A DNA stretch of 11,391 nucleotides, from contig DIME01000106.1 in NCBI GenBank assembly GCA_002425405.1, positions 1,477 through 12,867 of the forward strand, given 5' to 3'. Below are positions 1-6,911 of this stretch, one piece after another; the first letter of the stretch is position 1; every line of letters begins with the position of its first letter. Both the position numbers and the translations under genes were made by a program. Source of the stretch: Candidatus Accumulibacter vicinus. GTDB lineage: Bacteria > Pseudomonadota > Gammaproteobacteria > Burkholderiales > Rhodocyclaceae. The notes under the pieces were generated by a model that had not been told where the DNA came from, ran no database searches, and saw only the letters and a list, made by a program, of their open reading frames with translations.

Positions 1-741
1 CTCGGCGAAGTGCTCGACGTGGATCAACAGCTCACGCCGGTGACCTACATCAACTCGGCGGCCGATCTCAAGGCCTTCTGTGGCGCACGCGGCGGCATCG
101 TGTGCACCTCGTCGAATGCTGGCACGATTGCCGCCTGGGCGTTTGCGCGTCGCGAGAAGATTCTCTTCTTTCCGGATCAGCACCTCGGACGCTGGACCGG
201 CTTCCAGATGGGCATTGCACTCGACGAGATGATGGTCTGGGACCCCGACCTTGAGATGGGCGGCCTCACCGCCGAGCAGATCCGGCGGGCAAAACTTCTA
301 CTCTGGAAAGGCCATTGTTCGGTCCATCAGATGTTCCAGCCGGCGCACATCCTGCGTTTTCGCAATCAGCATCCCAACGGCCTGGTCATCGCCCACCCGG
401 AATGCAGCTTCGAAGTCTGCCGGCAGGCGGATTTCGTCGGCTCGACCGAATACATCGTCAGAACGATCAAGGCCGCCCAGCCGAACACGCGCTGGCTGGT
501 CGGCACCGAGCTCAATCTGGTCAACCGTCTCGCAGAGGAAGTCAGGCACGAGGGCAAGATCGTACAGTTCATGGCGCCAACGGTGTGCATGTGCTCGACG
601 ATGCAGCGCATCGACCCGCAGCATCTGGCGTGGACGCTCGAGAATCTGGCCGATGGGCAGGTGGTCAACCGGATCACGGTGCCCGAGCATGAGCGAACAC
701 TCGCCAAGCTGGCGCTGGAAAGAATGCTCGCCGTTTCCTGA
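1..741 (+). CDS. nadA: Quinolinate synthase NadA, 5'-truncated by window edge
   Basis: NadA condenses iminoaspartate with dihydroxyacetone phosphate to quinolinate, the second step of de novo NAD synthesis from aspartate, using a cytosolic oxygen-sensitive [4Fe-4S] cluster. The frame is open from base 1 and gives 246 residues, so roughly the first third of a ~370-residue protein lies outside; a GTG at position 10 is internal, not the start. Visible family motifs, numbered from the first full codon, are PVTYINS (13-19), VCTSSNAG (34-41), FFPDQHLGR (56-64), WKGHCSVHQ (102-110), HPEC (132-135), GSTEYI (147-152), GTELNLVNRL (168-177) and PTVCMCSTM (193-201). Expected cluster ligands are C35, C135 and one of C196/C198. 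The pattern is closer to what I know as the Bacillus-like (type 3) form than to the E. coli form ending in a CxxCxxC-like segment. hslO follows after 32 bp on the same strand. Family assignment is firm; the subtype is from memory. Confidence 0.95.
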   Translation, partial: LGEVLDVDQQLTPVTYINSAADLKAFCGARGGIVCTSSNAGTIAAWAFARREKILFFPDQHLGRWTGFQMGIALDEMMVWDPDLEMGGLTAEQIRRAKLLLWKGHCSVHQMFQPAHILRFRNQHPNGLVIAHPECSFEVCRQADFVGSTEYIVRTIKAAQPNTRWLVGTELNLVNRLAEEVRHEGKIVQFMAPTVCMCSTMQRIDPQHLAWTLENLADGQVVNRITVPEHERTLAKLALERMLAVS

Positions 742-773
742 GTGCTGCGCCCGCTGATCCACCACCATCCTCT

Positions 774-1643
774 ATGCTCGACGACTGCCTGAGCCGCTTT
801 CTGCTCGACAACCTCGACATCCGGGGCGCCGTCGTTCGCCTCGGACCGGCCTGGCGAAAAATGCTCGAGAATCGCGACTACCCGGCACCGGTTGCCCGAT
901 TGCTCGGAGAAATGAGCGCCACCACCCTGCTTCTCGCCGACAACCTCAAACAGTCCGGCCGGCTGACGATCCAGATGCGCGGCAGCGGCCCGGTGTCGCT
1001 GCTGGTCATCGACTGCAACGAGCAGTTGCAGATTCGCGGCATGGCCAGATGTGAAACACAACCGCAATCCCATTCCGTTCCGGAACTGCTCGGCGATGGC
1101 CAGTTGCTGCTCGCGCTCGACCGGCCATCGATGCGCCAACCCTATCAGAGCATCGTCCCACTCGATGGCGAAAGTATCGCCGAGGTCTTTGAGCACTACC
1201 TCGAGCAGTCGGAACAATTGCCCGCGCGCTTTTTCCTGGCCGCATCGGCAAGCGCGGCATCCGGACTCTTCGTCCAGAAACTGCCCGCTGCCGATCGGTG
1301 CGATGCAGACGGCTGGACGCGTGTCGAGGCGCTGGCGGCCACTGTCAAGGCGGCCGAACTCTTGACGCTGACCGCTGAAGAACTGCTACGCCGCCTCTTT
1401 CCGGAAGAAACCGTGCGCCTTTTTCCGGCCCGGCCGGTCGTTCATCACTGCCCCGAGGACTGGGAGAAAGTCCGTGCACTGCTACGTTCGCTCGGCCCCA
1501 CCGAAGTCTACGCCACCCTGCGGGAACATGGCGAAGTGCTGATCAAGGACGACCTCTGCAACCTGGAGTATCGTTTCGACACAGCGGCCATCGACGCACT
1601 CTTCAGCGATGCACTGCAGACGACATCACCGACGCTGCATTGA
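774..1643 (+). CDS. hslO: Hsp33 redox-regulated chaperone with degenerate zinc centre
   Basis: Hsp33 is a cytosolic holdase, normally silent with Zn bound by four C-terminal cysteines and activated when oxidation forms two disulfides and releases the metal. The 289 residues match the usual ~290. The N-terminal chaperone domain is intact: RFLLDNLDIRGAVVRL (8-23), YPAPVARLLGE (36-46), GSGPVSLLVIDCN (70-82), YQSIVPLDG (124-132) and ELLRRLFPEE (203-212). The C-terminal domain aligns without gaps to E. coli C232/C234/C265/C268, but the residues there are C226, E228, D259 and C262. The CxC is CPE and the CxxC is DDLC, so each normal disulfide pair has only one cysteine. Flanking residues (EKV after the first site, CN..YRFD at the second) are family-like, so the reading frame is sound. 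Other cysteines are C5, C81, C93 and C176. The ATG is the first in frame and lacks a clear Shine-Dalgarno. The gene ends 6 bp from the convergent dehydrogenase stop. Confidence 0.93.
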   Translation: MLDDCLSRFLLDNLDIRGAVVRLGPAWRKMLENRDYPAPVARLLGEMSATTLLLADNLKQSGRLTIQMRGSGPVSLLVIDCNEQLQIRGMARCETQPQSHSVPELLGDGQLLLALDRPSMRQPYQSIVPLDGESIAEVFEHYLEQSEQLPARFFLAASASAASGLFVQKLPAADRCDADGWTRVEALAATVKAAELLTLTAEELLRRLFPEETVRLFPARPVVHHCPEDWEKVRALLRSLGPTEVYATLREHGEVLIKDDLCNLEYRFDTAAIDALFSDALQTTSPTLH

Positions 1644-1649
1644 CCGAAC

Positions 1650-3059
1650 TCAAAGCACCTTGCCGGGATTCATCAACCCCCGAGGATCGAGGGTGCGCTT
1701 GATCGCGCGCATCATCTCGATCTCGACCGGGCTCTTGTAGCGCAGCAATTCCATACGCTTCAACTGGCCGATGCCGTGTTCGGCGCTGATGCTGCCGCCC
1801 AGTTCATGCACCAGGTCATGGACGATCCGGTTGACTGCGGGCTGCGCGGCCAGAAAGGCCGCGTTCTCGCCGACGGCCGATTTGGACTGGTTGTAGTGTA
1901 GATTGCCATCGCCGATGTGCCCGAAGGTAACGATGCGAATCTCCGGGAAAGCCTGTTCAAGCGCCCGGCCGGCGCGCTCGACGAACTCGGGAAGGCGCGA
2001 AATCGGCAGCGAGACATCGTGCTTGATGCTCAGGCCAGCGCGCTTCTGCGCCTCGCCGATATTCTCGCGCAGAGCCCACAGACGCTTCGCCTGCTCGCCG
2101 CTTTGCGCCAGCAGCACGTCGCCGAGCACGCATTCGTCGAGCGCCGTTTCGAGAAACGCTGCCAGCGCATCGCGCTGCGCCGTATCGTCACTGCCGCCGG
2201 AGAGTTCGATCAGGAGGTACCATGGGCTTGCCGGCAACGCCGGATGCGCCCCCGGGATGTACTTGCGGACCAAGGCCAGCGCCGCCTCGGAAACCAGTTC
2301 GCAGGCGGTCAGCGACGCACCGAAGCGCGCCTGAAGATCGGCCAGCAGGCGTACTGCCAGCGCCGGTGAGGCGATCGCCAGCCAGGCGGTGGCGGTCGCG
2401 CGTGGCAGCGGGAAGAGCTTCAATACCGCCGCAGTGATGATCCCCAGCGTCCCTTCGGCGCCGATGAACAGGTGCTTCAGGTCGTAGCCGGTATTGTCCT
2501 TGCGCAGGGCGCGCAGGCCGTTCCAGATCTCGCCGCTCGGCAGCACCACTTCGAGACCCAGTGTCAGCTCGCGCATGTTGCCGTAGCGCAGAACCTGCAC
2601 GCCCCCCGCGTTGGTGGACAGATTGCCGCCGATCTGACAACTGCCTTCGGCCGCCAGCGACAGAGGAAACAGCCGCCCCGCCTGCGCAGCCAGTTCCTGC
2701 ACCGCCTGCAGCACGCAGCCCGCTTCGACGGTGATGGTGTTGTTGGCGGTGTCGAGCGCGCGCACGCGCTGCATTCGGGAAAGGCTGATCAGTACCGACC
2801 GGCCATCGAGCGCAGGCGTCGCTGCGCCGCACAGGCTGGTATTGCCGCCCTGCGGCACCATCGCCACGCCAGCCTCGGTACAGGCCCGGACCACCGCCGA
2901 CACCGCCGCGGTGGTCGCCGGCCGCACGACGCAAAGCGCCGCACCGCGATAACGACCCCGCCAATCGGCAAGATATGCCGCCATGCGGTCGGTGCCAGTC
3001 AGGACATTCCCGGAGCCGAGCAGATCGCTCAGCGTTCTGATCAGATGCGCATCATTCAC
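1650..3059 (-). CDS. FAD-linked D-2-hydroxyacid dehydrogenase (GlcD/D-2-hydroxyglutarate dehydrogenase family)
   Basis: This is a flavoprotein oxidising a D-2-hydroxyacid (D-lactate, glycolate or D-2-hydroxyglutarate are family substrates) and passing electrons to an acceptor not visible here. The 469 residues are typical. The N-terminal FAD-binding domain shows VPQGGNTSL (68-76), GGNLSTNAGG (144-153), LRKDNTGYDLKHLFIGAEG (185-203) and LGIITAAVLKLFP (205-217). The C-terminal substrate/metal domain shows LWALRENIGEA (327-337), K346, GHIGDGNLHYN (380-390), SAEHGIG (425-431) and DPRGLMNPGKVL (458-469). By family analogy H381, H388 and E427 are metal ligands and N390/H428 catalytic. No signal peptide or membrane segment. 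I start at GTG 3059: a correctly spaced AAGG precedes it and MNDAHLIRTL fits family N-termini. The open frame continues to 3539, but that extension is unlike the family. Transcribed divergently from glk and convergently with hslO. The exact substrate is not determinable, hence no symbol. Confidence 0.9.
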   Translation of the reverse strand: MNDAHLIRTLSDLLGSGNVLTGTDRMAAYLADWRGRYRGAALCVVRPATTAAVSAVVRACTEAGVAMVPQGGNTSLCGAATPALDGRSVLISLSRMQRVRALDTANNTITVEAGCVLQAVQELAAQAGRLFPLSLAAEGSCQIGGNLSTNAGGVQVLRYGNMRELTLGLEVVLPSGEIWNGLRALRKDNTGYDLKHLFIGAEGTLGIITAAVLKLFPLPRATATAWLAIASPALAVRLLADLQARFGASLTACELVSEAALALVRKYIPGAHPALPASPWYLLIELSGGSDDTAQRDALAAFLETALDECVLGDVLLAQSGEQAKRLWALRENIGEAQKRAGLSIKHDVSLPISRLPEFVERAGRALEQAFPEIRIVTFGHIGDGNLHYNQSKSAVGENAAFLAAQPAVNRIVHDLVHELGGSISAEHGIGQLKRMELLRYKSPVEIEMMRAIKRTLDPRGLMNPGKVL

Positions 3060-3066
3060 ATGTTGG

Positions 3067-3071
3067 CCTTG
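3067..3071 (-). promoter_or_regulatory. Ribosome binding site deciding the GTG start of the FAD dehydrogenase
   Basis: On the minus strand CAAGG lies 7 nt before the GTG at 3059-3057. No in-frame ATG is close: the next inside encodes M26, after conserved N-terminal residues, and those upstream lie in non-family sequence. Weak but correctly placed. Confidence 0.45.
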
Positions 3072-3284
3072 AGTAGGTCCGGATCGCAGGCGCGAAAGAA
3101 AGCACGTACCGATTGCAGGCTCATCGGGGAGTGCGTGACAGCCAAGTATCAGGGAAACGGGGGTCACAATAACGATGGCGTGATGATTCGGCAAGTCCCG
3201 GCTTGACAGAACCCGCGTGGACCGGAGAGACTGCCGGACAACTGATGCCGGTATCCGGGGGAGAACGTCAGATGCGTCCGGTCT

Positions 3285-3313
3285 TTGAAAAATACCGTAT
3301 TTGGTGCGAAGAT
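3285..3313 (+). promoter_or_regulatory. Candidate sigma70 promoter for the glk-glg operon
   Basis: TTGAAA (3285-3290, five of six matches to the -35 consensus), a 17-nt spacer, then GAAGAT (3308-3313, three of six, including the important second A and final T). It would give a leader of roughly 140 nt before glk. The surroundings are locally AT-rich in an otherwise GC-rich region. A weak match of this kind can occur by chance. Confidence 0.25.
3290..3302. repeat. Perfect 6+1+6 inverted repeat, possible operator
   Basis: AAATAC-C-GTATTT reads as an exact inverted repeat with a single central base. It lies in the spacer of the candidate promoter and overlaps the last base of its -35 hexamer, where a dimeric repressor could block transcription. 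I do not recognise it as the site of a named regulator. The repeat is seen directly; the operator role is inference. Confidence 0.3.
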
Positions 3314-3460
3314 CCGGGCACATGTCCATCCTTTCGGCGGGGCATTTATCTTCGACCTGCAGCGGCCTCTCGAACAAGATAACAGGAGCGGCCGCGCCAT
3401 CTATTGGCTTGACACATGAGAACCCCCCGACCCCCTCCCCGACATCGAGCAGGCACTGCC

Positions 3461-4426
3461 ATGACGCCATACACCATGCTGGTTGCCGACATCGGTGGCA
3501 CGCGCGCCCGTTTTGCGCTGCTCGACGAATCCGGCGCACCGGATCGGGTACGCATTCTCGCGGTGGCCGACTTCAGCGGACCGGCGGCAGCGATTCAAGC
3601 CTACCTCACCGAAGTGGGCGGCCCGGCCTTGCAGGCAGCAGCAATCGCCCTGGCCGGCCCGGTACAGGATGAAGTGGTCCGGCTGACCAATGGCGCCTGG
3701 ACTTTCGCGCGCGCCGACCTGATGGCAGAACTCGGGTTGAGCCGCCTGCTTCTGCTCAACGACTTCACGGCCCTGGCCTTGTCTCTACCACAGCTCGCTG
3801 CCGCCGATCTGCATCAGGTCGGCGGTGGCGTGCCGGTCGAGCGGGCTCCCAAGGCCGTGCTGGGACCGGGAACCGGCCTTGGCGTCTCGGGAGTGCTTTT
3901 CGATCGCGGCCACTGGCTGGCGCTGACCGGCGAAGGCGGCCATTGCTCGCTGGCTGCCGCCGACGCCCGCGAGTCGACGATCCTTGCCCTCGCCCGGCGG
4001 GAGTTTGAGCATGTCTCCGCCGAGCGCCTGCTTTCCGGCAGCGGTCTGCCCTTGCTGTACCGGCTGGTTGCCGAAGTGGACGGCCGTCGCGGCGAACCCT
4101 TGTCGACGGCCGAGATCGTCGCACGTGCGATCACTGGCCACGATGTCCAATGCCGGGCAGTGATCGACACTTTCTGCGCCATGCTCGGCTCGGTCGCGGG
4201 AAATCTTGCACTCACACTCGGCGCCCAGGGTGGCGTGTATGTCGGTGGTGGTATCATTCCCAGGCTGGGAGACATTTTCGATCGCTCACCATTTCGCGCT
4301 CGTTTCGAGGCCAAGGGGCGCTTCGCTGCCTACCTGGCCGCAATTCCGACCTATCTCATGCTTTCTCCGACGCCGGCCCTGCTTGGCGCTGCCCATGCCC
4401 TGGCCGACAGCGAGGGTTGCCCATGA
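3461..4426 (+). CDS. glk: Glucokinase (E. coli Glk family)
   Basis: Glk uses ATP to phosphorylate free glucose to glucose-6-phosphate in the cytosol. The 321 residues equal the E. coli Glk length. Visible motifs are the phosphate-binding ADIGGTRARF (9-18), LNDFTALAL (99-107) with the catalytic base D101, GPGTGLGV (135-142), the glucose-binding GEGGH (157-161, E158 and H161), HVSAERLLSGSGL and a C-terminal GGVYVGGGIIPR. All expected active-site residues are present. ATG 3461 is chosen because it puts the first glycine-rich motif at the family position and AGG lies 7 nt upstream. An in-frame ATG at 3416 would add 15 proline/arginine-rich residues, and ATG 3476 would give a slightly short N-terminus. 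It is the first gene of the glk-glgP-glgB-glgX run. Being an ATP-type kinase with no ROK cysteine motif, it is not a ROK-family sugar kinase. Confidence 0.95.
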   Translation: MTPYTMLVADIGGTRARFALLDESGAPDRVRILAVADFSGPAAAIQAYLTEVGGPALQAAAIALAGPVQDEVVRLTNGAWTFARADLMAELGLSRLLLLNDFTALALSLPQLAAADLHQVGGGVPVERAPKAVLGPGTGLGVSGVLFDRGHWLALTGEGGHCSLAAADARESTILALARREFEHVSAERLLSGSGLPLLYRLVAEVDGRRGEPLSTAEIVARAITGHDVQCRAVIDTFCAMLGSVAGNLALTLGAQGGVYVGGGIIPRLGDIFDRSPFRARFEAKGRFAAYLAAIPTYLMLSPTPALLGAAHALADSEGCP

Positions 4427-4449
4427 ACTTTACTGGAGTATCCGCCTGA
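4423..4449 (+). other. Possible 8-codon coupling ORF between glk and glgP
   Basis: The ATG at 4423 overlaps the glk stop (ATGA) and opens a frame for MNFTGVSA. Its TGA at 4447-4449 overlaps the glgP ATG (TGATG). The mini-ORF thus bridges the gap exactly and contains the glgP ribosome site GGAG. It could pass ribosomes from glk to glgP, but so short a frame can arise by chance. Confidence 0.2.
4435..4438 (+). promoter_or_regulatory. Ribosome binding site of glgP
   Basis: GGAG ends 10 nt before ATG 4449. The spacing is slightly long but acceptable. It supports this start over the long in-frame extension back to 4206, which would overlap the coding part of glk. Confidence 0.5.
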
Positions 4450-6896
4450 TGTCCGATGCCGCTCAACCCGATCCCGAAAGCCAAGCGCTGCACTCAGAAA
4501 TCGAGCACAAACTGCTCTCCATCGTTGCTGCCGAACCCACCAGAGCCAGCACGGCCGACCTTTATCAGGCACTTTCGCACGTGGCACGAGAGCAACTGGC
4601 GCGACGTTGGGTCGACACCCAGAATGCCGACCGCGACAACAAGGCACGACGCATCTATTACCTGTCGATGGAATTCCTGATCGGCCGCGCGATGAACAAT
4701 GCCCTGGCAGCACTCGATCTGCGAGACCAGGCGGCAGCAGCGTTCACCGCACCCGGTCCGTCGCTCGACGAGGTCATCGAATGCGAGCCTGACGCAGCAC
4801 TCGGCAACGGCGGCCTGGGCAGGCTGGCGGCCTGCTTTCTCGATTCGATGGCCACCCTCGGACTCCCCTCCTGGGGCTACGGCGTTCGTTATGAATACGG
4901 CATGTTTGCACAATCGATCCTCAACGGCCAGCAAATCGAGCAGCCGGAAGCCTGGCTGCAGGATCGTTCGCCCTGGGAGTTCCCGCGCGCCAACAAGCAC
5001 TATACCGTACGCTTCGGTGGCCATGCCGAGCATCACGGAGAATGGGCAGAATGGCATGCCGCCGATTCGGTCGAAGCCAAGGCATTCGATTACGTGATCC
5101 CCGGTCACGGGACCGAACGGGTCAGCACCCTGCGTTTGTGGAAAGCCGCAGCGCCGTCGCACATCGACCTCGGCGCGTTCAATACCGGCGACTACCAGCG
5201 CGCCGCCGAGTTCAAGAATCGTTTCGAGAACATTTCCTGGGTTCTCTACCCGAATGACAGCACCTCGGCCGGCCGCGAACTGCGTCTGCGCCAGGAATAT
5301 TTTTTCGTTTCCGCATCGTTACAGGACATCCTGTTTCGCCATCTGGCCGAGCATGGCAGCTTCTGCAATCTGGCAGAGCAAGTGGCGATCCATCTCAACG
5401 ACACCCACCCGGCGATCAGCGTCGCCGAATTGATGCGGCTCCTGGTCGACGAACATGGGATGGCCTGGGCCACCGCCTGGGATCAGTGTCGGCGCATTTT
5501 CTCCTACACCAATCACACGCTGATGCCCGAGGCACTGGAAACCTGGAAGGTCACCCTGGTTCAGCGCGTGTTGCCACGCCATATGTTGATCATCTACCGC
5601 ATCAACCAGGAGTTTCTCGACGAGGTGGTTCGCCTCTACCCCGGAGACATCGACCTGATCCGGCGCGTCTCGATGATCGACGACGGTGGCGGCCACGACA
5701 AGGACAAACGCGTCCGCATGGCGAACCTGTGCATTGTCGGCAGTCACCGGGTCAACGGCGTCTCGCAATTGCACTCGGACCTGATGGTGCAGACCATCTT
5801 TGCCGACTTTGCCCGCCTCTACCCCGAACGCTTCCATAACAAGACCAACGGCGTCACGCCACGCCGCTGGCTGGCCCAGGCCAATCCTGCCCTCTCCTCC
5901 CTGCTCGACGAACGCCTCGGCAGCAAAGACTGGCGCCTGCATCTGGAGCGCCTGCACGAATTGCGGGCGAGCGCCGACGATGCAAGTTTCCGGAGTGCCT
6001 TCGCCGAAGCCAAACGCGGCAACAAGCAACGCCTGGCCAGCTACGTCGCTCGTGAAGTCGGCGTCACCCTGAACCCCGACAGCCTGTTTGACGTGCAGGT
6101 CAAACGCATCCACGAATACAAGCGGCAGTTGCTCAACGTGCTGCACGTGATCACCCGCTACAACGCGCTGCTGCAGGGATCGACCGAGGGTGTTGCACCG
6201 CGTAGCGTGATCTTCGCCGGCAAGGCGGCATCGTCGTATCACATGGCCAAACAGGTGATCCGACTGATTCACGATGTCGCCGCCGTGGTCAACAACGACC
6301 CACGCACGCGCGACCTGTTGCAGGTCGTGTTCATTCCCAACTACGGCGTTTCCGTTGCCGAACTGATCATGCCGGCCGCCAACCTCTCCGAACAGATTTC
6401 GACAGCCGGCACCGAAGCCTCGGGCACCGGCAACATGAAGCTCTCGCTCAACGGCGCGCTGACCATCGGCACCGAAGATGGCGCCAATATCGAGATTCGC
6501 GACAACGTCGGCGCCGAAAACATTTTCATTTTTGGCCACAATACCGCACAGGTCAGCGCCATCCGCCAGTCCGGCTATCAGCCGCACGATCGCTACCTCA
6601 ACGATCCCCATCTCAAGGAGGTGCTTGACAAGATCGATAGCGGCGTCTTCTCGCCAGGCGAACGCTCTCGCTATCACGACATCTTCAATTGCCTGGTGCA
6701 TTACGGCGACTACTACCTGCTGCTTGCCGACTACGCGGACTATATCGCCGCCCAGGCGCGTGTCGACGCCCTCTATCTGACGCCCGCCGAGTGGCAGCGC
6801 AAAGCCATTCTCAACGTCGCCGGGATGGGTCCCTTCTCGGCTGACCGAACGATCGCTGACTATGCCAACGATACCTGGAAAATTCGCACACTTTAA
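4449..6896 (+). CDS. glgP: Glycogen/starch/alpha-glucan phosphorylase
   Basis: A pyridoxal-phosphate enzyme (GT35) that phosphorolyses alpha-1,4 ends of glycogen to glucose-1-phosphate, stopping about four glucose units from a branch. The 815 residues equal the length of E. coli GlgP. Motifs in order: RRIYYLSMEFLIGR near residue 75, the glycine-rich ALGNGGLGRLAACFLDSMATL region near 115-140, YGVRYEYGMF, VLYPND, IHLNDTHPAISVAELMR, YTNHTLMPEALETW, NKTNGVTPRRWL, KRIHEYKRQLLN, and the cofactor site EASGTGNMKLSLNGALTIGT, where K664 forms the PLP Schiff base. Cytosolic, with no signal sequence. The chosen ATG gives a family-like N-terminus and has GGAG upstream. It follows glk by 22 bp and precedes glgB by 15 bp, so co-transcription is likely. 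MalP is the close alternative; the link to glgB and glgX favours GlgP. Confidence 0.97.
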   Translation: MSDAAQPDPESQALHSEIEHKLLSIVAAEPTRASTADLYQALSHVAREQLARRWVDTQNADRDNKARRIYYLSMEFLIGRAMNNALAALDLRDQAAAAFTAPGPSLDEVIECEPDAALGNGGLGRLAACFLDSMATLGLPSWGYGVRYEYGMFAQSILNGQQIEQPEAWLQDRSPWEFPRANKHYTVRFGGHAEHHGEWAEWHAADSVEAKAFDYVIPGHGTERVSTLRLWKAAAPSHIDLGAFNTGDYQRAAEFKNRFENISWVLYPNDSTSAGRELRLRQEYFFVSASLQDILFRHLAEHGSFCNLAEQVAIHLNDTHPAISVAELMRLLVDEHGMAWATAWDQCRRIFSYTNHTLMPEALETWKVTLVQRVLPRHMLIIYRINQEFLDEVVRLYPGDIDLIRRVSMIDDGGGHDKDKRVRMANLCIVGSHRVNGVSQLHSDLMVQTIFADFARLYPERFHNKTNGVTPRRWLAQANPALSSLLDERLGSKDWRLHLERLHELRASADDASFRSAFAEAKRGNKQRLASYVAREVGVTLNPDSLFDVQVKRIHEYKRQLLNVLHVITRYNALLQGSTEGVAPRSVIFAGKAASSYHMAKQVIRLIHDVAAVVNNDPRTRDLLQVVFIPNYGVSVAELIMPAANLSEQISTAGTEASGTGNMKLSLNGALTIGTEDGANIEIRDNVGAENIFIFGHNTAQVSAIRQSGYQPHDRYLNDPHLKEVLDKIDSGVFSPGERSRYHDIFNCLVHYGDYYLLLADYADYIAAQARVDALYLTPAEWQRKAILNVAGMGPFSADRTIADYANDTWKIRTL

Positions 6897-6898
6897 GT

Positions 6899-6905
6899 AA
6901 GGAAG
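6899..6905 (+). promoter_or_regulatory. Ribosome binding site of glgB
   Basis: AAGGAAG lies 6 nt before ATG 6912, in the 15-bp gap after glgP. It is the best Shine-Dalgarno in the window and fixes the glgB start. Confidence 0.7.
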
Positions 6906-6911
6906 TCTCAA

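Larger units (their letters stand above)
3060..3460. other. Divergent intergenic region between the FAD dehydrogenase and glk
   Basis: About 400 bp separate the two divergent starts. Open frames cross it (the minus frame of the dehydrogenase to 3539 and a plus frame into glk from 3416), but their translations look like no protein I know and start codons closer to the conserved N-termini have better ribosome sites. It presumably holds promoters for both directions. I see a weak plus-strand promoter candidate with an overlapping inverted repeat (listed separately), two perfect TTGACA hexamers (3203-3208 and 3409-3414) without a matching -10, and a pyrimidine-rich run at 3423-3440. No convincing minus-strand promoter, tRNA, riboswitch or mobile-element end is apparent. 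Confidence 0.6.

Noticed and set aside
366..1217. 283-residue minus-strand frame across nadA and hslO
   Set aside because: It spans two well-recognised genes on the other strand and has no family features.
3164..3183. TCAC ... GTGA spaced 12 nt, considered as a CRP-type site
   Set aside because: The half-sites are in the wrong order (CRP sites read GTGA ... TCAC), and the match is short.
3388..3395. GCGGCCGC palindrome
   Set aside because: An 8-bp GC palindrome (NotI site) is expected by chance in such GC-rich DNA and is not linked to other signals.
3409..3414. Perfect TTGACA just upstream of glk (and another at 3203-3208)
   Set aside because: No -10-like hexamer lies 16-18 nt downstream of either; the positions hold C-rich or GC-rich sequence.
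3060..3539. 160-residue N-terminal extension of the FAD dehydrogenase
   Set aside because: The extension is unlike the family and runs over the glk start region. GTG 3059 with its own ribosome site gives a normal N-terminus.
4206..4448. N-terminal extension of the glgP frame
   Set aside because: It lies inside the glk coding region in another frame. The ATG at 4449 has GGAG upstream and yields the exact family length.
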